From Fratercula arctica (taxonomy: Eukaryota > Chordata > Aves > Charadriiformes > Alcidae), in NCBI GenBank assembly GCA_947846985.1, contig CANTUZ010000004.1, forward strand, positions 2,594,927 through 2,658,926: a stretch of DNA of 64,000 nt, written 5' to 3'. The position numbers and the translations under genes were made by a program. Shown here in pieces: positions 10,926-23,836 of the stretch. Position 1 is the stretch's first letter; each line of letters starts with the position of its first letter. The notes under the pieces were generated by a model that was not told the origin of the DNA, did no database searches, and saw only the letters and a list, made by a program, of their open reading frames with translations.

Positions 10926-13900
10926 AGTCGCTGTTACCTTAACTACACAGCTTTATTCCTTTCCAGTAGGGAATTGCCTATGCCCGGCACGCTGGTTAGG
11001 GTACCGGCTCAGCTCACGCGGGGCTGCTCAGGTGCTGTCGAGCCCCTGTAGGGCAAGCAAAACAAGACGTACGACCGGCTGCAGGGATGTTCAGCAACCA
11101 CATCCTGCGAAGCTTCTCGCCTCTTCGGCCCGTCAGACATATGGCACAAGCCCAAGCGCAGGGAAATTCAAGTTTGGGGTGGGAATTATGAAACGCAAGC
11201 GGTAACCGAGAACCTGCAGCTAACAGTTAATTCAGTGGCGAAGGGATCCCAGAGGGCTTCACGTTATCACTTCAACAAAGACCGTGAAAGCTTAGAGAAG
11301 CATACAAAAGTCATAAAGCAAACCCTGGAGAAAAAAAAAAAGCAGCAAAAGCCAAGGGGAGGAGTGGGAAGGGAGGGAACAAACTGTATTCGATTAATTC
11401 TAGAGCCAACTGGCACTCACTTGATGGAAATGCTAATTGTCCTACTGACATACACCCACTAGTTATTTCCCCCTGTTAACTCATCTCCTCTAAATGAAGT
11501 ATAGTCTTTTCTTAAATCACAGGTAACACAAGAATATCCAGGTTTCCACCCTTCCTTTTCCTCTATGTCACACCCCCACTTACAAGAACAGCTGAACTAT
11601 TTACTGCATGGAAAGAAGATGTAGCATTACGCAGCTATTTTTAATTTCTGTACTTAGTTAACACTTCAGTCCTTACTCCAAAAGAACAGTTTTTGCTCGG
11701 TTTTGAATAGTCTGTTACCTCTTGTTGTGTGTATATAAACTCTTGGTCATCTGTATGAAGTCACAGAGTAATACCCGCCTTTGTCTGCAGATGCCTTTTA
11801 TTCTTATTGCTTTCAAAGGAGCTCTCAGGGACTAGTTTACATGCAAACACAGGGTAGGCAGCTTGTCAAAACCAAAGCTCTGATTAACAGAAATGCATAC
11901 AAGAGGTCTATTATAGGGCAAGAAGAGGTTTCAACAGGCAGCCTGTAAATAAACCTCATCAGAAGCCCCCAGAGGGATGGTTTAAATAGTACATTCATTT
12001 ACACGAGTATCCCACACTAGTTCAAAGAAATGACCCATTTGCAACGCCGCCCCATCCCCTGGAGAACACTGGTCTTTTAATGAGATACAGGACAGAGTGG
12101 TTTAAGGGATTAAGAACTGAAGTCACCGGGAGTCTGGGGAAGGAAGCGGGCAGTGCCGGCTCAGTGGCAAACATCAGCGAAAACGCCATCCTGGGCTGTG
12201 GGCACAGAAGGAAAGCAGCGGTGCGTGGCTGAAACTGAAAGCAGGAGTTTTTCCTAGCACCGGTTTGACAGCGATAGGACCGGGGACACAGAAAACTCTC
12301 AACACCAAAAACCGAGTAAGCTGAAAGCGTCAGCGTGTGTGAGCATCCCGCCGAGCCTCGAGGGAAAGAGCTGTTTTATTGACAAGCCTAATCCCACACC
12401 TCAGCTCATTCAGGCACTCGCTTAGAAGTGATAAAGACCCTGTTCAGGTTGCCCCGAGCCAATACCTTATCTCATTCAACCCCTCAGGATCAATAATTGG
12501 AGAGAAGTCAGCTATCGACCTGTTTTTTGCGCAAAACTACACCAGAATCGTTAATTCACACACACCACTGCAGCAGCTTGGAAGTGGTCCTCTCAGTGAA
12601 CATTTCTTCCTTTCTTTAAAATACAATTCGAATCATCAATAACCTTTCATCCTTCACAGAAAAGTTTGTGCTAGGAGGAAAAAACAAATGAGATTATTTC
12701 TGCGGCTACGACATTATCTTACCCTTTTAAGTGGTAGGCTGCCAACACTTTTAACAAAATAAGCGAAGCCCAGCAGCACTTCAGCTACTCTCCTTATATG
12801 ATGGAAAGATAACGGCCAGCTTATCGCTCACAATCTGTTCTTTGCAGCAATAATTAACAACAGGGAAATCTGCCACCGTAAAACTTCGCTTTAAAGTTAC
12901 AAGGCCTGCTATGTTCAGCTATAGGTAGGTTTGGATGAGTCAAAGCTCAAGATTTTAAAAGAAAGAAAGGGAGAAAAAAAAAAAAAAAAGCCAGAGGAAA
13001 AAGTACACACCAATAGTGGAAACTGTTTTGCAATCGCTGGCACAATAAATTAGTCCTTTCATATTACAGCCCAGTTTCAACAGGCCGCAGGATGATGCAT
13101 AGGTTCTCAAAGTAGCTAGGCTTGTATGCTCAGAAGAGGAGGAGAAAGAAACGGGAACTCTTTAAAATCAAGCAGTTTATAGGCATAACCCCCTTTCTCG
13201 GTAGGGCATACTTAAATGTACTTTATTTCTTTAATCAAAGTATTAAAACAGCTTGCCTGGTAGCCTAAGAAAAGCATATTGTTTGGATATCGAAAGATAC
13301 GTTAGTTCAGCTGCTTCTGTATCTGGTTACCCAAGTCCTTCCCGTGTGCATTTACACCACACATCAACTTCCAAATACTACATTTAGTTTTAAAATCAAT
13401 GTTGACGAGTAACATAGAGTCCTCTAGCTACGTGCCAGCAAGGTGGAAAATGAGAAACTACAGCAATGATAACCTAAGACAATCTCTGTGGGCACCAGGA
13501 AATTCACCTCTCGCAGAAAGTGAGATGCGGATATCCGGAGGTTAAACAACGAGCATCTGTGAAATCCGACTGCAACAAGACGCAAGATCTGGGATCTCCA
13601 GTGGGTTAAAACACTACCCCGTGCAGGAGGTAGCCTGCTCTCTAAACCAAAATTAGCAGAAGGCTAATTCTGTTGCCCAGAACGATCACTGTAATGTTTA
13701 GTTTCTTAGAGGGAAGCAGGCCGTACAGGAACAAACCCCAAGGTCTATCTTAGCTGTCAGGGGGCACGGTCGAGAGCCAAAAAGAATTTTACCCTTTCCT
13801 CTGCCAGAAGACAGGTTGAACTTGGGTGAATTCCTCTGTTCAGCCACTTGAAGGGATTTCATCTGAAGTCCATGCGTTACCTAACAAGGGAATACCTTTG

Positions 13901-14786
13901 GCAGTTTTTGCTGAAGTTTTTCAAACCGGCCAGTTTCCTGCTACTTCTTAATATGCCAGCACACGAGAAGTTAATTGAAGAGTTTCCTATTGTTTCTGTT
14001 TGCAAAGGCTTCCTCCTGGTCCCCCCCACCCGCCCCCGTCATGCTGAGTTTTGGTCATGGTCCTTTGCTGCGGATTTGGAGTAACGCAAGCCATCGGGCA
14101 CCATCGGAAGAGCTGCGGCACCAACACTTTCAAGGCACCGAGATGCTAGGAGGCCCAAGTGCTCATGGCACTAAGTATTATAAACCTGCAAAGAAGATAA
14201 TGATCTCTGAAAGGAAGATAAAGAGGAGGAATACAGTCCGAAGCCCTGGTCCTACCAAGCGTCACTCACCGCTGGCTTGCAGGCGCACCGCCACTTTACA
14301 GAAACAGAGCCTACAGCAAGAGCACAGAGACAGTGGGTACGCGGAAGAGGCATGTACGCATTCAGGAATGCTGTAGCTTTGTTGACAGCTTGAGGTTTTA
14401 AAACAGGTAATTTGCCAAGTAGAAAATACTTACGAGTTATACTCATCTCCCCGCATATACGTCCAGGGTTGTTTAGTGCATACCTGCAGCTGCCGTGAAA
14501 TACATGGCCGTCAACCGAAAACTGAGCGGTACCACCTTTACGTGCGCGGGGAGCTCTGTTTGGCAGCACCTAGGGGTTTCTACAGCAGGCAGAAAAGCAT
14601 CTTGCCGTTCATCACAGGACTCATCACTGCGCAGCCTTCAAGTCAAACCACACACCAAAAGAACACATCAAAGAACGAAAGGGATATCCTACGGTCAAAG
14701 CCTCGCTCAGGCTTTGCTACTTACGTTTGCAAAAAAACTACAGAACCTTGTAATCCGAGACATTTAAAAGAGATCTTAGTACTGCA

Positions 14787-14803
14787 AAAAAAAAAAAAAA
14801 AAA
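14787..14803. repeat. Poly(A) tract
   Basis: A run of about 17-18 A is followed by ccacccc. It has no recognised retroposon upstream. Confidence 0.8.
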
Positions 14804-17800
14804 CCACCCCAAACCTCCTATTCTATCAACAGGTCTCAAATACTTGACGAATGTGCTTCTCTCATCCACTCAAAATATTCCTAATTGATCTGATGAACTC
14901 CACCCCTTCACAATCTTTTGCTCCAGACCAACAAGGAGAAGGAAGAGGATCATTGCACAGGTACAAAAATGCACCTCGAGACTGAACTACTCCCAGTGGT
15001 AAGACGTAATTTGGCTGGAGGGGAAAAAATGCAAGCCAAGGGCCATCTGACAAGCTGAACCCGAGTCTTCCTGGCACTCGTGACTATATTCTGGTACGTG
15101 AGAAGTCGTCTGGCCCCGTTTTCCTTTTGCTTTCTTAACTGTCCAAAACAAAAAGGGATTAGAGGAAAGGCGTTCACAAGTGGAAATTTCTGCTGGGTGG
15201 AGAATTCATCCTGTGCTAGCTCTCTCCCACTTCCAGGGACAGTCGTAAATTCACGTAACAGAATAAATATAAATTGAATTTTAAGGTATAGAGGAAGCAG
15301 TAACAAGTTTTCTGGAACTACGCTCAGCACCGCCCCAGTTGGTCTTCTCCTGCCAGGAGCTGCAAGTTCCACGAGTCTACGAAAATGCAGAGAGGAGTTT
15401 TTTTTACCTGGAGAGCACAGTTTCTGACCACTCTTCTGCTTTTATGTCCCTTGCAAGCCAGTTCTAAGTTTCCTGTCTGTATCAGCAGGAAGCTCTATCT
15501 TGCAGCAGCCCTTGCGCATACCGATATGCGCTCCGACAAGAAGCGAGCGAACCAACCCTTTCCGAAAGGCCAGGAAACGCTGGCAGTTTCACAGCGCTGG
15601 TAGCAGCTCCTATCTGCATTTCTCTCCGCAGACGACGGGGTGACAACTCTACGCTTTCCTCCGAGCGTCTTAATTCTGCTCCAGCTCTCAGCCTGAAGCA
15701 ATGAGAAAAGCAAAGGATATTCTCCACGTGTGAAGGCTGACTCGAGATAGAAGACAATTTATTTGAGGGAGATACGCACCCCTTGTGCCATCGGGAATCT
15801 TATTGATTTCACACAAGTACGTACAGCCAGCAAGTCTCGGGTACACGTTCACCTCCACCCCCAAGAGCAAACTCCCTAGCTTGCATGGAAGAGAGGAACG
15901 TATCCGGAGTCCTTGAATGGGACCTTTCCATCGGAAGTTCTCAAATACCTTTTTAGGCCATAAAATCTTAGTGTTAAAGCACCAGGAGCAGGAACAGCTG
16001 CAGGCTACAGAGCTGAAAATTTAAAAACCTTCAGGATCTTTCCGCTCGGCTGTTTACAAAAGACAGGATGGTAATATCCAACAGAGCATACAAAGTATGT
16101 TTTCTGCTTTCTCCCTTTCTGAATTTTCCAGCAAGTAGCGTGTAGAAAAAAAACGACAGAACTCTGCAGAAGGAAGTTTTCCGCAACGTGCTTCTCTCTC
16201 TACACCCTTAAAGCCAAGCCAGAACCTTCTAAGAGAGCCTTTAGATTGATGCCTTAGGAAGAAAAAAAAGCAAAGCTAATTTGTGATTAGAAGGCACAAA
16301 GATGTTCAATCAGACGGAAGCATTCCTGAAAAGCGAGGGGAAAATGACCCGATCAATTCATTCAGCTGCCCTGCAGGGTAAACAGCCAACTTGAGCCCAG
16401 TCTACAAATCCTGATTATTACTAACAGCTTGACCAAAAGCGGATGTTTTTTGTAGTTATCTTTGTACTCGTGAAATCTGATGAACGAAAAAACCACGTTG
16501 GACAGGCCCTGCCACCAAAGCAAAAAGGACAAAAAGAAGAGCGGGTTGCTTTGCACTACTGCTCCCAGTGTGAGGTTCGGGTCCCTCACTCGGAGAATAA
16601 ACTTACTGAAAAAGGTCATTTCAGCTGGCAGTGGGCATTCGAAGAAATGAAAACAAAAGAGGCTTTCTGGGTTTCAGGTTTACCCGAAAGGCTTACATCT
16701 TAGCACTCACAAAACTTTGCTTAGCAGCCCATAAAAAACTCCTTTTCAAAATGATCTGTCAGTAAAGCAGGTTTCTGGAGCTGTTAAAATGTCTTAAGAA
16801 GAAAACCACAGCCATTTTTTACGTGGGGAAGGCTGCCTTTTCAATACCAGGGCCCCGTAAGGTGAAGGCTCCGTATCCTTTCTGTCCGTAGCTGTGAGCT
16901 GTGGCAAGCGTATCGCCAAGCAAAAGGCAACTCCCTCTCCCCCTCGGTTTTCCTAAGGAGACCGTTCTTCTCCTTGCCCGCTCCAAAAGCAGACAACGAA
17001 ACTTCCCTGCGCAGCAACACAAGGCTAAACGCTCCTCTCTCTCCTGACTTGCAGAGCTGCTTTGGTCCACGAGTACTTTTTGCCTTTAAAAAGCATTTAG
17101 GATATTTTAATCGGGTTTTCAGTTTCAGGTGGTTGTAAGCAGGAGACCGGGGAGCTCTTGGCTTGCAGTAGTAGTTGTGTGAGACTGGTGGCCAGTATAA
17201 AGGGCCCTTAGTCAGGAGCTTTGGTTTGTCTTCCCCTTCTTCCTCCGGAGACCTCGGGAAGGCAGAGGCCCACAGGCTCTTCGGCGGAGAGCTGCCTCCG
17301 GTAGCTCCCCAGCCATAAAAATTCCTGCTGCTCCTAGCCGAGGGCACAATAGGTTTGGCTTTACGCTTGGTTTAGGGTAAGGAATAATCCTGATTCTCAT
17401 CAGCAGGGATGAGGGCAGGGTGCTCTGAAGGATTAGTTGCTCTGTGTCTGTAAACAGTCAAAGATTTACCAATCCTCAAGCTGCAAATGGCGGGGGAACC
17501 CTTAAAACTAAAAGCCCTTCTGAAGGTCCATCACCCCACGGACTCAGTAAGTACATGACCCCTCCTGGGGGTTCTCATCTTTATTCCTAGACCGATCGTT
17601 GTCATTGGCATGATGGACACTTTGGTGGGACAAGTAAAATAGTACACGAGCTCCTGCGGACCTGCTTGAACTGGAGCCAGAGAGTAAGGCTGCTGTTTTG
17701 ATCTTGAGATCCCTATTTTTGACACCTCCGCTTTTAATCATCAGTGTCATCAAGCAAGCCCCAACTTGCGTTTTCGGCAGCGAGGCAATGAGTGAAAACT

Positions 17801-20800
17801 CCTCCTCTTCCTCTCTCCTCTGGCCCTACTCTCGCTTTTGTGCTCAAAGTGGAAGTTCCAAAAGGGGGAAAGTATTTCATTTCTCCGCTGCTACAGCAGA
17901 GACGTCTGAGCACCTTTGTTAACAGGACTGCGTTGTAAACCTGTGAAATCTGCCTGCAGACAGCGTATGCGCGGTGTTAACTTTATTTAAAATATGCACC
18001 TATATCACAGACTTCGTATCCTAGGAAATCTGCAGATAAGAGTCCCACAGCCCTTTTAATCTCATTTTATATACCTTTCTCAGAGAAAACGTAAAGTTCC
18101 TTCGCAGGCAAGCAGAATGGGAAGGACAGTGAACCATTTAGCTAAATGCTAGGCATAAACAGCTACAACGCCGTGCAATCATAAAACACCATTAATCATT
18201 TACATCAGGAAATGCCAAAGTAAAGGAGAACACACACCGCCTTATCTGTTCCTTGTGTACACATGCAGGTTACAAGCTTGAGTTAAATTACTTGTGTGCC
18301 TGACACACAATGGCTAAATGGGGTTCGGTTCCTTGGTCCTAGGTGCTGACTTGGTACAACTGCAAAAATCTGTGTTCACTGACTGTATGTGACTCGTATC
18401 TAAAATTGTTTGTAGTTGTTTCTTCATCTTGGAGCACTTTTACAGGGGCTGGTTTAACTTGTCCCCGTGAAAATAACAGAATTTGATTCTTGTAGAATAT
18501 CATATAAGGCCTTTTTGCCCTATGTAAGGCACTTCTGCCTACCTTTAATCATATTTTCAATGACAACCTCTCAGACCCTGGAGAGAAAGCTTTTTGTAGT
18601 GTCTGAACGTTAAAGTCACTTCTTGATCCTGTGTAGGGAGATGTGCAAGTGGCTGCAAAAGTTGTTATAAACAAGATTCCAGGGCAACTTTTCTGGAGAG
18701 ATTTTTTTTTTTTTTTTTAATTCAGAGTAATTTCAGTTTGGGGTGGGGTTTTTTGGTGGATGTGGTTTTTGTTTTCTCCCAAGTAACAGAAACCAAGTCA
18801 CGTCCAGTACCTTGCCATTACAGGTAGCTGTCATGTAGACCTTTCATGAATTTTGTGGATTTACCAAGCTTCAAACAAAGCCAGTCAGTGTGTTCTGCCA
18901 ATGGCCTTACACAGTCTTCTCTGCACCTCGCTCTTTGAGATCTACTCCAAGGCATTCCGGAAAGAGGCACAAATGGATCCAGTAAATCCTGTCTGTATAA
19001 AGTCTTTCTGCCATCTCCTGTGGGATACCTGAGAGTGTTTGCTTTGTTCCCTCTGAGTTGTTTGATCTTTTTGGTGGGGGTCCTGCAGCGGGAGGTACAT
19101 ACGTGAATTTTCCTGACGCAGACCTGAGATGCACAAGCATTTTAAGATGGGGAAGGAGAGCGAGAGAATTCCAGAAACACTGTCGCCAGCTAAAGATACC
19201 GATAAAGAAATGTCTTTAAAGTCTCTGCTTTTATCTTTACAGGTGAGATGGAGAAGCTGTACAGACAAATCACTGAAACCCGAAGAGTTAATCAAAAGGT
19301 GAAGTTAGAAGGTACTGTCGCTGCTGATGGAAGAATCAACACTTTTAAAAAAACATGAATGCTTTGCAGCCTCCATCTCCTGTTTTGTTTCTTTATTTAC
19401 TGTCAGGTTAGCAAGCAAAACTGGCTCAGCACAGGGTCCAAGCAGCGGCAGGGCTGGGAGCAAAGCAGCGCTTCCCCTTCCGGCAACCAGCAAAGCTCAA
19501 TCAGCTCAGCTGGGACAGCTGCACCATCAAAACAGCCTGCTGCGTGTTTTCACACATACATTAACCGATAACCCGATAAACGGAGGAGAAGGCACACCTC
19601 GTGGATTTAATCAGTTTCTGCATGGCTTTCTAGAGCGACGGAAGACCTGACAGCAAGGTAAGTGCAGGGTTAAAGGCAGTTGGCTCCCCTAGCCAGAGCC
19701 ACCAGTGGTGCACAGGATATCTTTACGGCGCTAGCAAATCTGCTTGAGACAGGAGAAACGCTCTGTTAAACTGAAGAAAGGAAATAACAAGCACCCAAGC
19801 CTTGATTACTATGGGCTATCATCAAGAGAACCACAGAATTTGGGGGAAAAAAAATATATTACAAGAGGCTTAGCATTTAATGCTCTAAAGTAGGAAATCC
19901 ACAGCAAATCCTCCTGAAACTAAATATGCCTAAGACATATTTTAACTTATTTTTTTAAAGTTTTCTCAAATGCCATCTTATGCTCTCAAACAACAAAGCT
20001 CCACCGTTACGTTTGCTTTCTCGCTATTCTGCAAATCAGGCTACAGCCAGTGCCTCGAGTGCCCTTTTGGCATCCCAAAAGCTCTTTCCAATAAATAGTA
20101 AGCAAGCCATTTATTCGTATTTATCTTCCCCTTTTAAACCCAAGTAACCGAGAAGCGTCCAACAGATTAAAGCTGATCTAAGCGGGTCTGGGGTTTTTTT
20201 CAGTTCAAGAAAGTTTGCTCAAAAATTATGCACGTTACTGACGTGCAATTTTAACACTTAAAAACAGAATGGCCTCGGAAAGGTTATAAGAAAAAAGAAA
20301 TACACCTCCCCGTTTGTGCACACTGACTCTGGACAAAAAAGACAGTGGCTCCTGCGACCTATCTAAATGTAAGTTTTTCTTCTCAGTGTTTTAGATTTAA
20401 ATTAAGTAAAGACTTACCCCAGTGTGGAAATTAATTAATTTTTCTCCAATGGTGCCTTTTCATTTTACTACGAGAGTCCACACGCAGCTTGGGATCGCTT
20501 TCTAGCTTATTTCTTGTAGGACTGATGTGAAAGTTAAATATTACTGTGCTGGGCAAACCTGATCAAAAGCCTGTCTCGCTCTTTGCAAAAACAAGGTTGT
20601 CATTGAAAAACAACCACAGTCCACATGGAAAAAAAATAAAAACAAATACCCCAGCTTACCACATGAAATGGAAGTTTTATAAACACCTCTGGAGGGAAAG
20701 AAAACAAGTAGCAGCTAGAACATCACTTACTTCCACAAGAGAATTCCCACTGCAAGCGTGACCGAGCTCCTACAGATGGTGGATGGGCAAAGGAGAGCCA

Positions 20801-20986
20801 CACACAGAAAACACACCCTGACCAGTCGTCCCTTCCAAGCCAGGTAAATAAATGACCGATTACACTACATCCCTGCGAGCACGGTGCTTTCCTGCCAGCA
20901 GCACTGCTAGCAGGATAGGGAAAAACACCCTTTAGAAAACGAAAACAAGCTATATCAGTATAAGTGCGCTTTTGCAGATAACTGCT

Positions 20987-21089
20987 TCTACCGCAGGGAC
21001 TTCTGCTGGCACAGCTATGTCAGTCACGGGTCACACTTCGTCACAGCGCTCGCAGACAGAGCTGTGCCAGCAGAAGTTTGCCATATAGA
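20987..21089. mobile_element. MITE-like palindromic element (about 103 bp)
   Basis: Arms of 18 nt at 20,999-21,016 (acttctgctggcacagct) and 21,060-21,077 are perfect reverse complements around a 43-nt centre. Outer sequence is partly complementary too: tcta at 20,987-20,990 faces taga at 21,086-21,089, with degraded bases between. A short palindrome with long terminal inverted repeats and no coding capacity is typical of nonautonomous DNA transposons. I do not know the family, and no clear target-site duplication is visible. An alternative is a structured RNA hairpin, but nothing indicates expression beyond being intronic. Confidence 0.6.
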
Positions 21090-22881
21090 CCTGGTGGGAA
21101 ACTCAGCAGCCACTAAAATGAATCTGTAAAGTTTCGTGCTGCTGCCAAACTAAGTTTTTCTAACAGCCTGATGATGGGTAGTCTTACTTCTGTGCTGCTG
21201 ACACGTTAGGATCTCGGCTTCCAAGGACAGAAGAAATCCTAAACTTAGCTCAGGAACATGGCAATACCTGTCAGCCATTTACATTGTACTTTATCCTTCG
21301 ATTAAATACACAAACAAAATTAGAAAGAGCCTAAAACGGAATAAATTAAATACTGCTGCACTTTAGCACTCAGAGTAGACTGCCCTCGCTTTTAATAGTA
21401 AGAAAAGAACAAAACTGAAAGCGTTTAACGGGATTTGTTTAGCTGACAGCAAAGCACTGCAAAATTCCCACTGTTCAGTTAAACCAAGCAGTCGAACTGT
21501 AACGGGGCTTTTGTCACCTTCAGTCATCTTTGAAGACAGCGAGCAAGGAGATTTAACGCCAGAGTTGACGCTCAAACATAAGTTCTGTTTGCGTGAATCG
21601 ACACGATCCGGCGGGTCGCGCGTACGGCCGTGTGTATCGTTACTCCAGAGCACGGAGCAGCAAGATGTCAGAAGCATGCACGTTGCCGGTCTGCTCCGGA
21701 GCGAAACTACAAAAATCAAGTTGTAAATAAACTCCCGCCACCCTTCGTGGGGGAAAAGAAAGCTACAAGCGAGTGCTTCGGTGCCTCCGAACCCGCTGGC
21801 ATTCAATAATGAATAAAGCCGCGTGAAGCGCGGGGCTGTGGAAAGGAGAAGGGTTATGTACAGGAAGTCAGGTCAGGCTGCGGCGCTTGCACGCAGCGCG
21901 AAGTAAACCTCAAACGTAAAGCCTGCCTTTATCTTTCGGGAGGTATCACCAGCACGTGGCCCTACCTAAAGCGGGCTGCGTGTCGGAAGGGCCGCGTTCG
22001 GCCGTACAAATTTCCCCCCTGCTTCTTATTTTGACAGGGAGAACGCAGAAATGAAATCGCTGGCAGTGCTGTGTTTGTAAAGGCCGTGCTCCACGTTCGT
22101 CAGAGCCTTCTGGCCCTCCAAATGGGGATACAGCTTCTAGGAATTCCTGGGGTTGTGTCACAGGGAAGATTTTCTTGCTAGAAATAATGCTTTTAAAAAA
22201 AAAAAAAAAAACCACACTAAAAAATATACTTGTATTTTTTTAGGAAAAAAAAAAAGCACCAGGGCAAAAACATCTCAAAGGAATGGCAGAGGCTAAAAAT
22301 AGAGACATTATCATCACTTTCATTATCAGCCATGTCTACACACACAAGAAGTATAACTCTGAGCGACTTCAGGATGAGGTGTTTTCCCCTCCACGTTAGT
22401 TTTAGTTTGCGGGGGAGCACGGTTGTGCTTGTCTGAGCGTTGCAGAGAGGGGATGGCACAGGTATTAATTTAACTGGTAGCAACCCCCCGGCTCCTGCTT
22501 AAACAAGGCTATCTAAAATTCATATCAGCAGGCCGGCTCAGGAGAAGTTGTAACTCCCCAAAGCAAATACTTAGTCTATTCAAAGTTTCAAAAATGGCCT
22601 GACAAAGGCTACTTGTCTAAAGATTTCAGAAGGTCAGATAAAACTTGGTGTGGCTGTGAAACGGCAGAAAGCCACCGAGCCCTCCGCCATATTTACCAAG
22701 AGCACTGAAGTTTAAAAACCGAGCCCCAAACTGTCCCAAAAACTCAGTGTTTAGGCGCGTTATTTTATTTGCGACACCACCGCCTGAGCTCGAAGCCCTG
22801 CTCTGATCGCAGGTGACATTCCTGCCGTCTTCCTCCCACGGGACTGCTGCGGGTCACGGGGAAAAAGCGCCAAGACCCACG

Positions 22882-22940
22882 TCTCCCTAAAAACACCCTA
22901 ACCTCCCCAAAACCACCCCAACCTCCCCAAAAACACCCTC
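22882..22940. repeat. 20-bp C-rich minisatellite, 3 units
   Basis: Three units of the type cctccccaaaaccaccccaa run 22,882-22,901, 22,902-22,921 and 22,922-22,940 with a few substitutions. They lie on the intron side of the CNOT6L CpG island. Confidence 0.8.
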
Positions 22941-23040
22941 CCCCACCCCGCTGAGGGGTCACCAGGGTTGTCCCATCCTGGGATACTGGTGGATCTGGAG
23001 GGGCCTGGGGCCAAGCACTTGTGGTTGCCCCATGAGCAAG

Positions 23041-23100
23041 TTCCCCCCACAGCCGGGGTTCCCCCCACAGCCAGGGTTCACCCCAAACCAGGGTTCACCC
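23041..23100. repeat. 18-bp minisatellite, 3 to 4 units
   Basis: Units of the type ttccccccacagccrggg occur at 23,041-23,058 and 23,059-23,076. A third, shorter unit lies at 23,077-23,093 and a partial fourth follows. Each carries a ccacag word resembling a splice acceptor, which may confuse gene predictors on the plus strand. Confidence 0.8.
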
Positions 23101-23496
23101 CACCGCTGCCACCCTCAGCCAGGGCTACGGGTTGAGCTTGGCACCCCCAAAAGCAGCTCGGGGGGCGGCTGCCAATGCGACCCAGCCTCCGGGAATCCCC
23201 CGCTGCTGGGCCCGGGGCCGGGATCCCCGCTCCCTTCTCACCCCCCGGCCCTTCGGAGGGGGCCCTATTCCCCTCCGGGCCGCCCCCCGCCGGGGATATA
23301 CCCGCACCCCCCCTCCCCGGTATTCACGGCGCCCGTTAGGGCGCGGAGCGGCGGCTGCGAGGCGGCCCAGGCCTCGGCGGCCGCCCCGGGTGCTGGCCCC
23401 GGTGCTGGCGGGGCGGCGGCGGGGCCCGACATGGCGGCGCGGGCCCGCTCCCCTCGCTCCCCGCCCCGCCAGGCCCCGTCGGGCCGCGGCGCTCAC

Positions 23497-23650
23497 CTGC
23501 ATCCGGCGCGGCGGGGCGGCGGGGCCGGCGGCGGCAGGGCGGCGGGGCGGCGGGGCGGCAGGCAGCAACGACATGCAGGCGGCGGCCCGCCGGGGAGCGG
23601 TGCCGGGCCGGGGACGGAGCCGCGGGGGCCGGGGCGGCGGCGGCGGCGGC
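23497..23650 (-). other. CNOT6L: Probable CNOT6L 5' untranslated exon 1 (5' end approximate)
   Basis: On the minus strand, ATGCAG is followed by the strong donor gtgagc (23,496-23,491) inside the CpG island, the expected place for the CNOT6L first exon. The main reading frame would enter exon 2 in phase 2 with no in-frame ATG in this exon, so I read it as 5' UTR. The transcription start is unknown, and the upper limit given is a guess. In another frame, ATGs at 23,574 and 23,502 open an upstream ORF. A different or additional untranslated exon inside the 20-kb intron cannot be excluded. Confidence 0.6.
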
Positions 23651-23836
23651 GGTGGCGGCGGTGAGGAGCGGGCCGGGGCTCGGGCGGCGCGGAGGGCGGA
23701 GGAGACGGAGGAGGAGGCGGGGAGGGAGGCGGGCGGCGCCGGGGCCGTGGAGGGGGGGGACCGCGGGCACACGCCGCGTTCTGTCACCGGCCCGCAGCCG
23801 GTGTCAACACCTGCCCGGGGCAGGGAACGACGCGCC

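Larger units (their letters stand above)
2984..23496 (-). other. CNOT6L: CNOT6L first intron (about 20.5 kb)
   Basis: This is the long intron between the probable untranslated exon 1 (donor gtgagc at 23,496-23,491) and the first coding exon. Open frames on both strands reach 168 codons, but none resembles a known protein or sits between convincing splice sites. Contents I can name are listed separately: homopolymers near 7.3 and 14.8 kb, AT-rich repeats near 8.9 kb, a duplicated segment near 10.8 kb, a palindromic MITE-like element near 21.0 kb, and GC-rich short tandem repeats at 22.9-23.1 kb. The rest looks like unique intronic sequence. Long first introns often carry enhancers, but I cannot identify one by eye. 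Confidence 0.75.

Noticed and set aside
11945..11960. Possible ATGAG/gt donor on the minus strand that would recreate the human-type MR start of CNOT6L
   Set aside because: The donor would read gtttat, a poor match, in AT-balanced intron without promoter features. The CpG-island donor at 23,496 is far better.
16841..17347. 168-codon minus-strand open frame in CNOT6L intron 1
   Set aside because: It has no recognisable domain, no matching splice sites or poly(A) signal, and a length possible by chance over 20 kb of intron.
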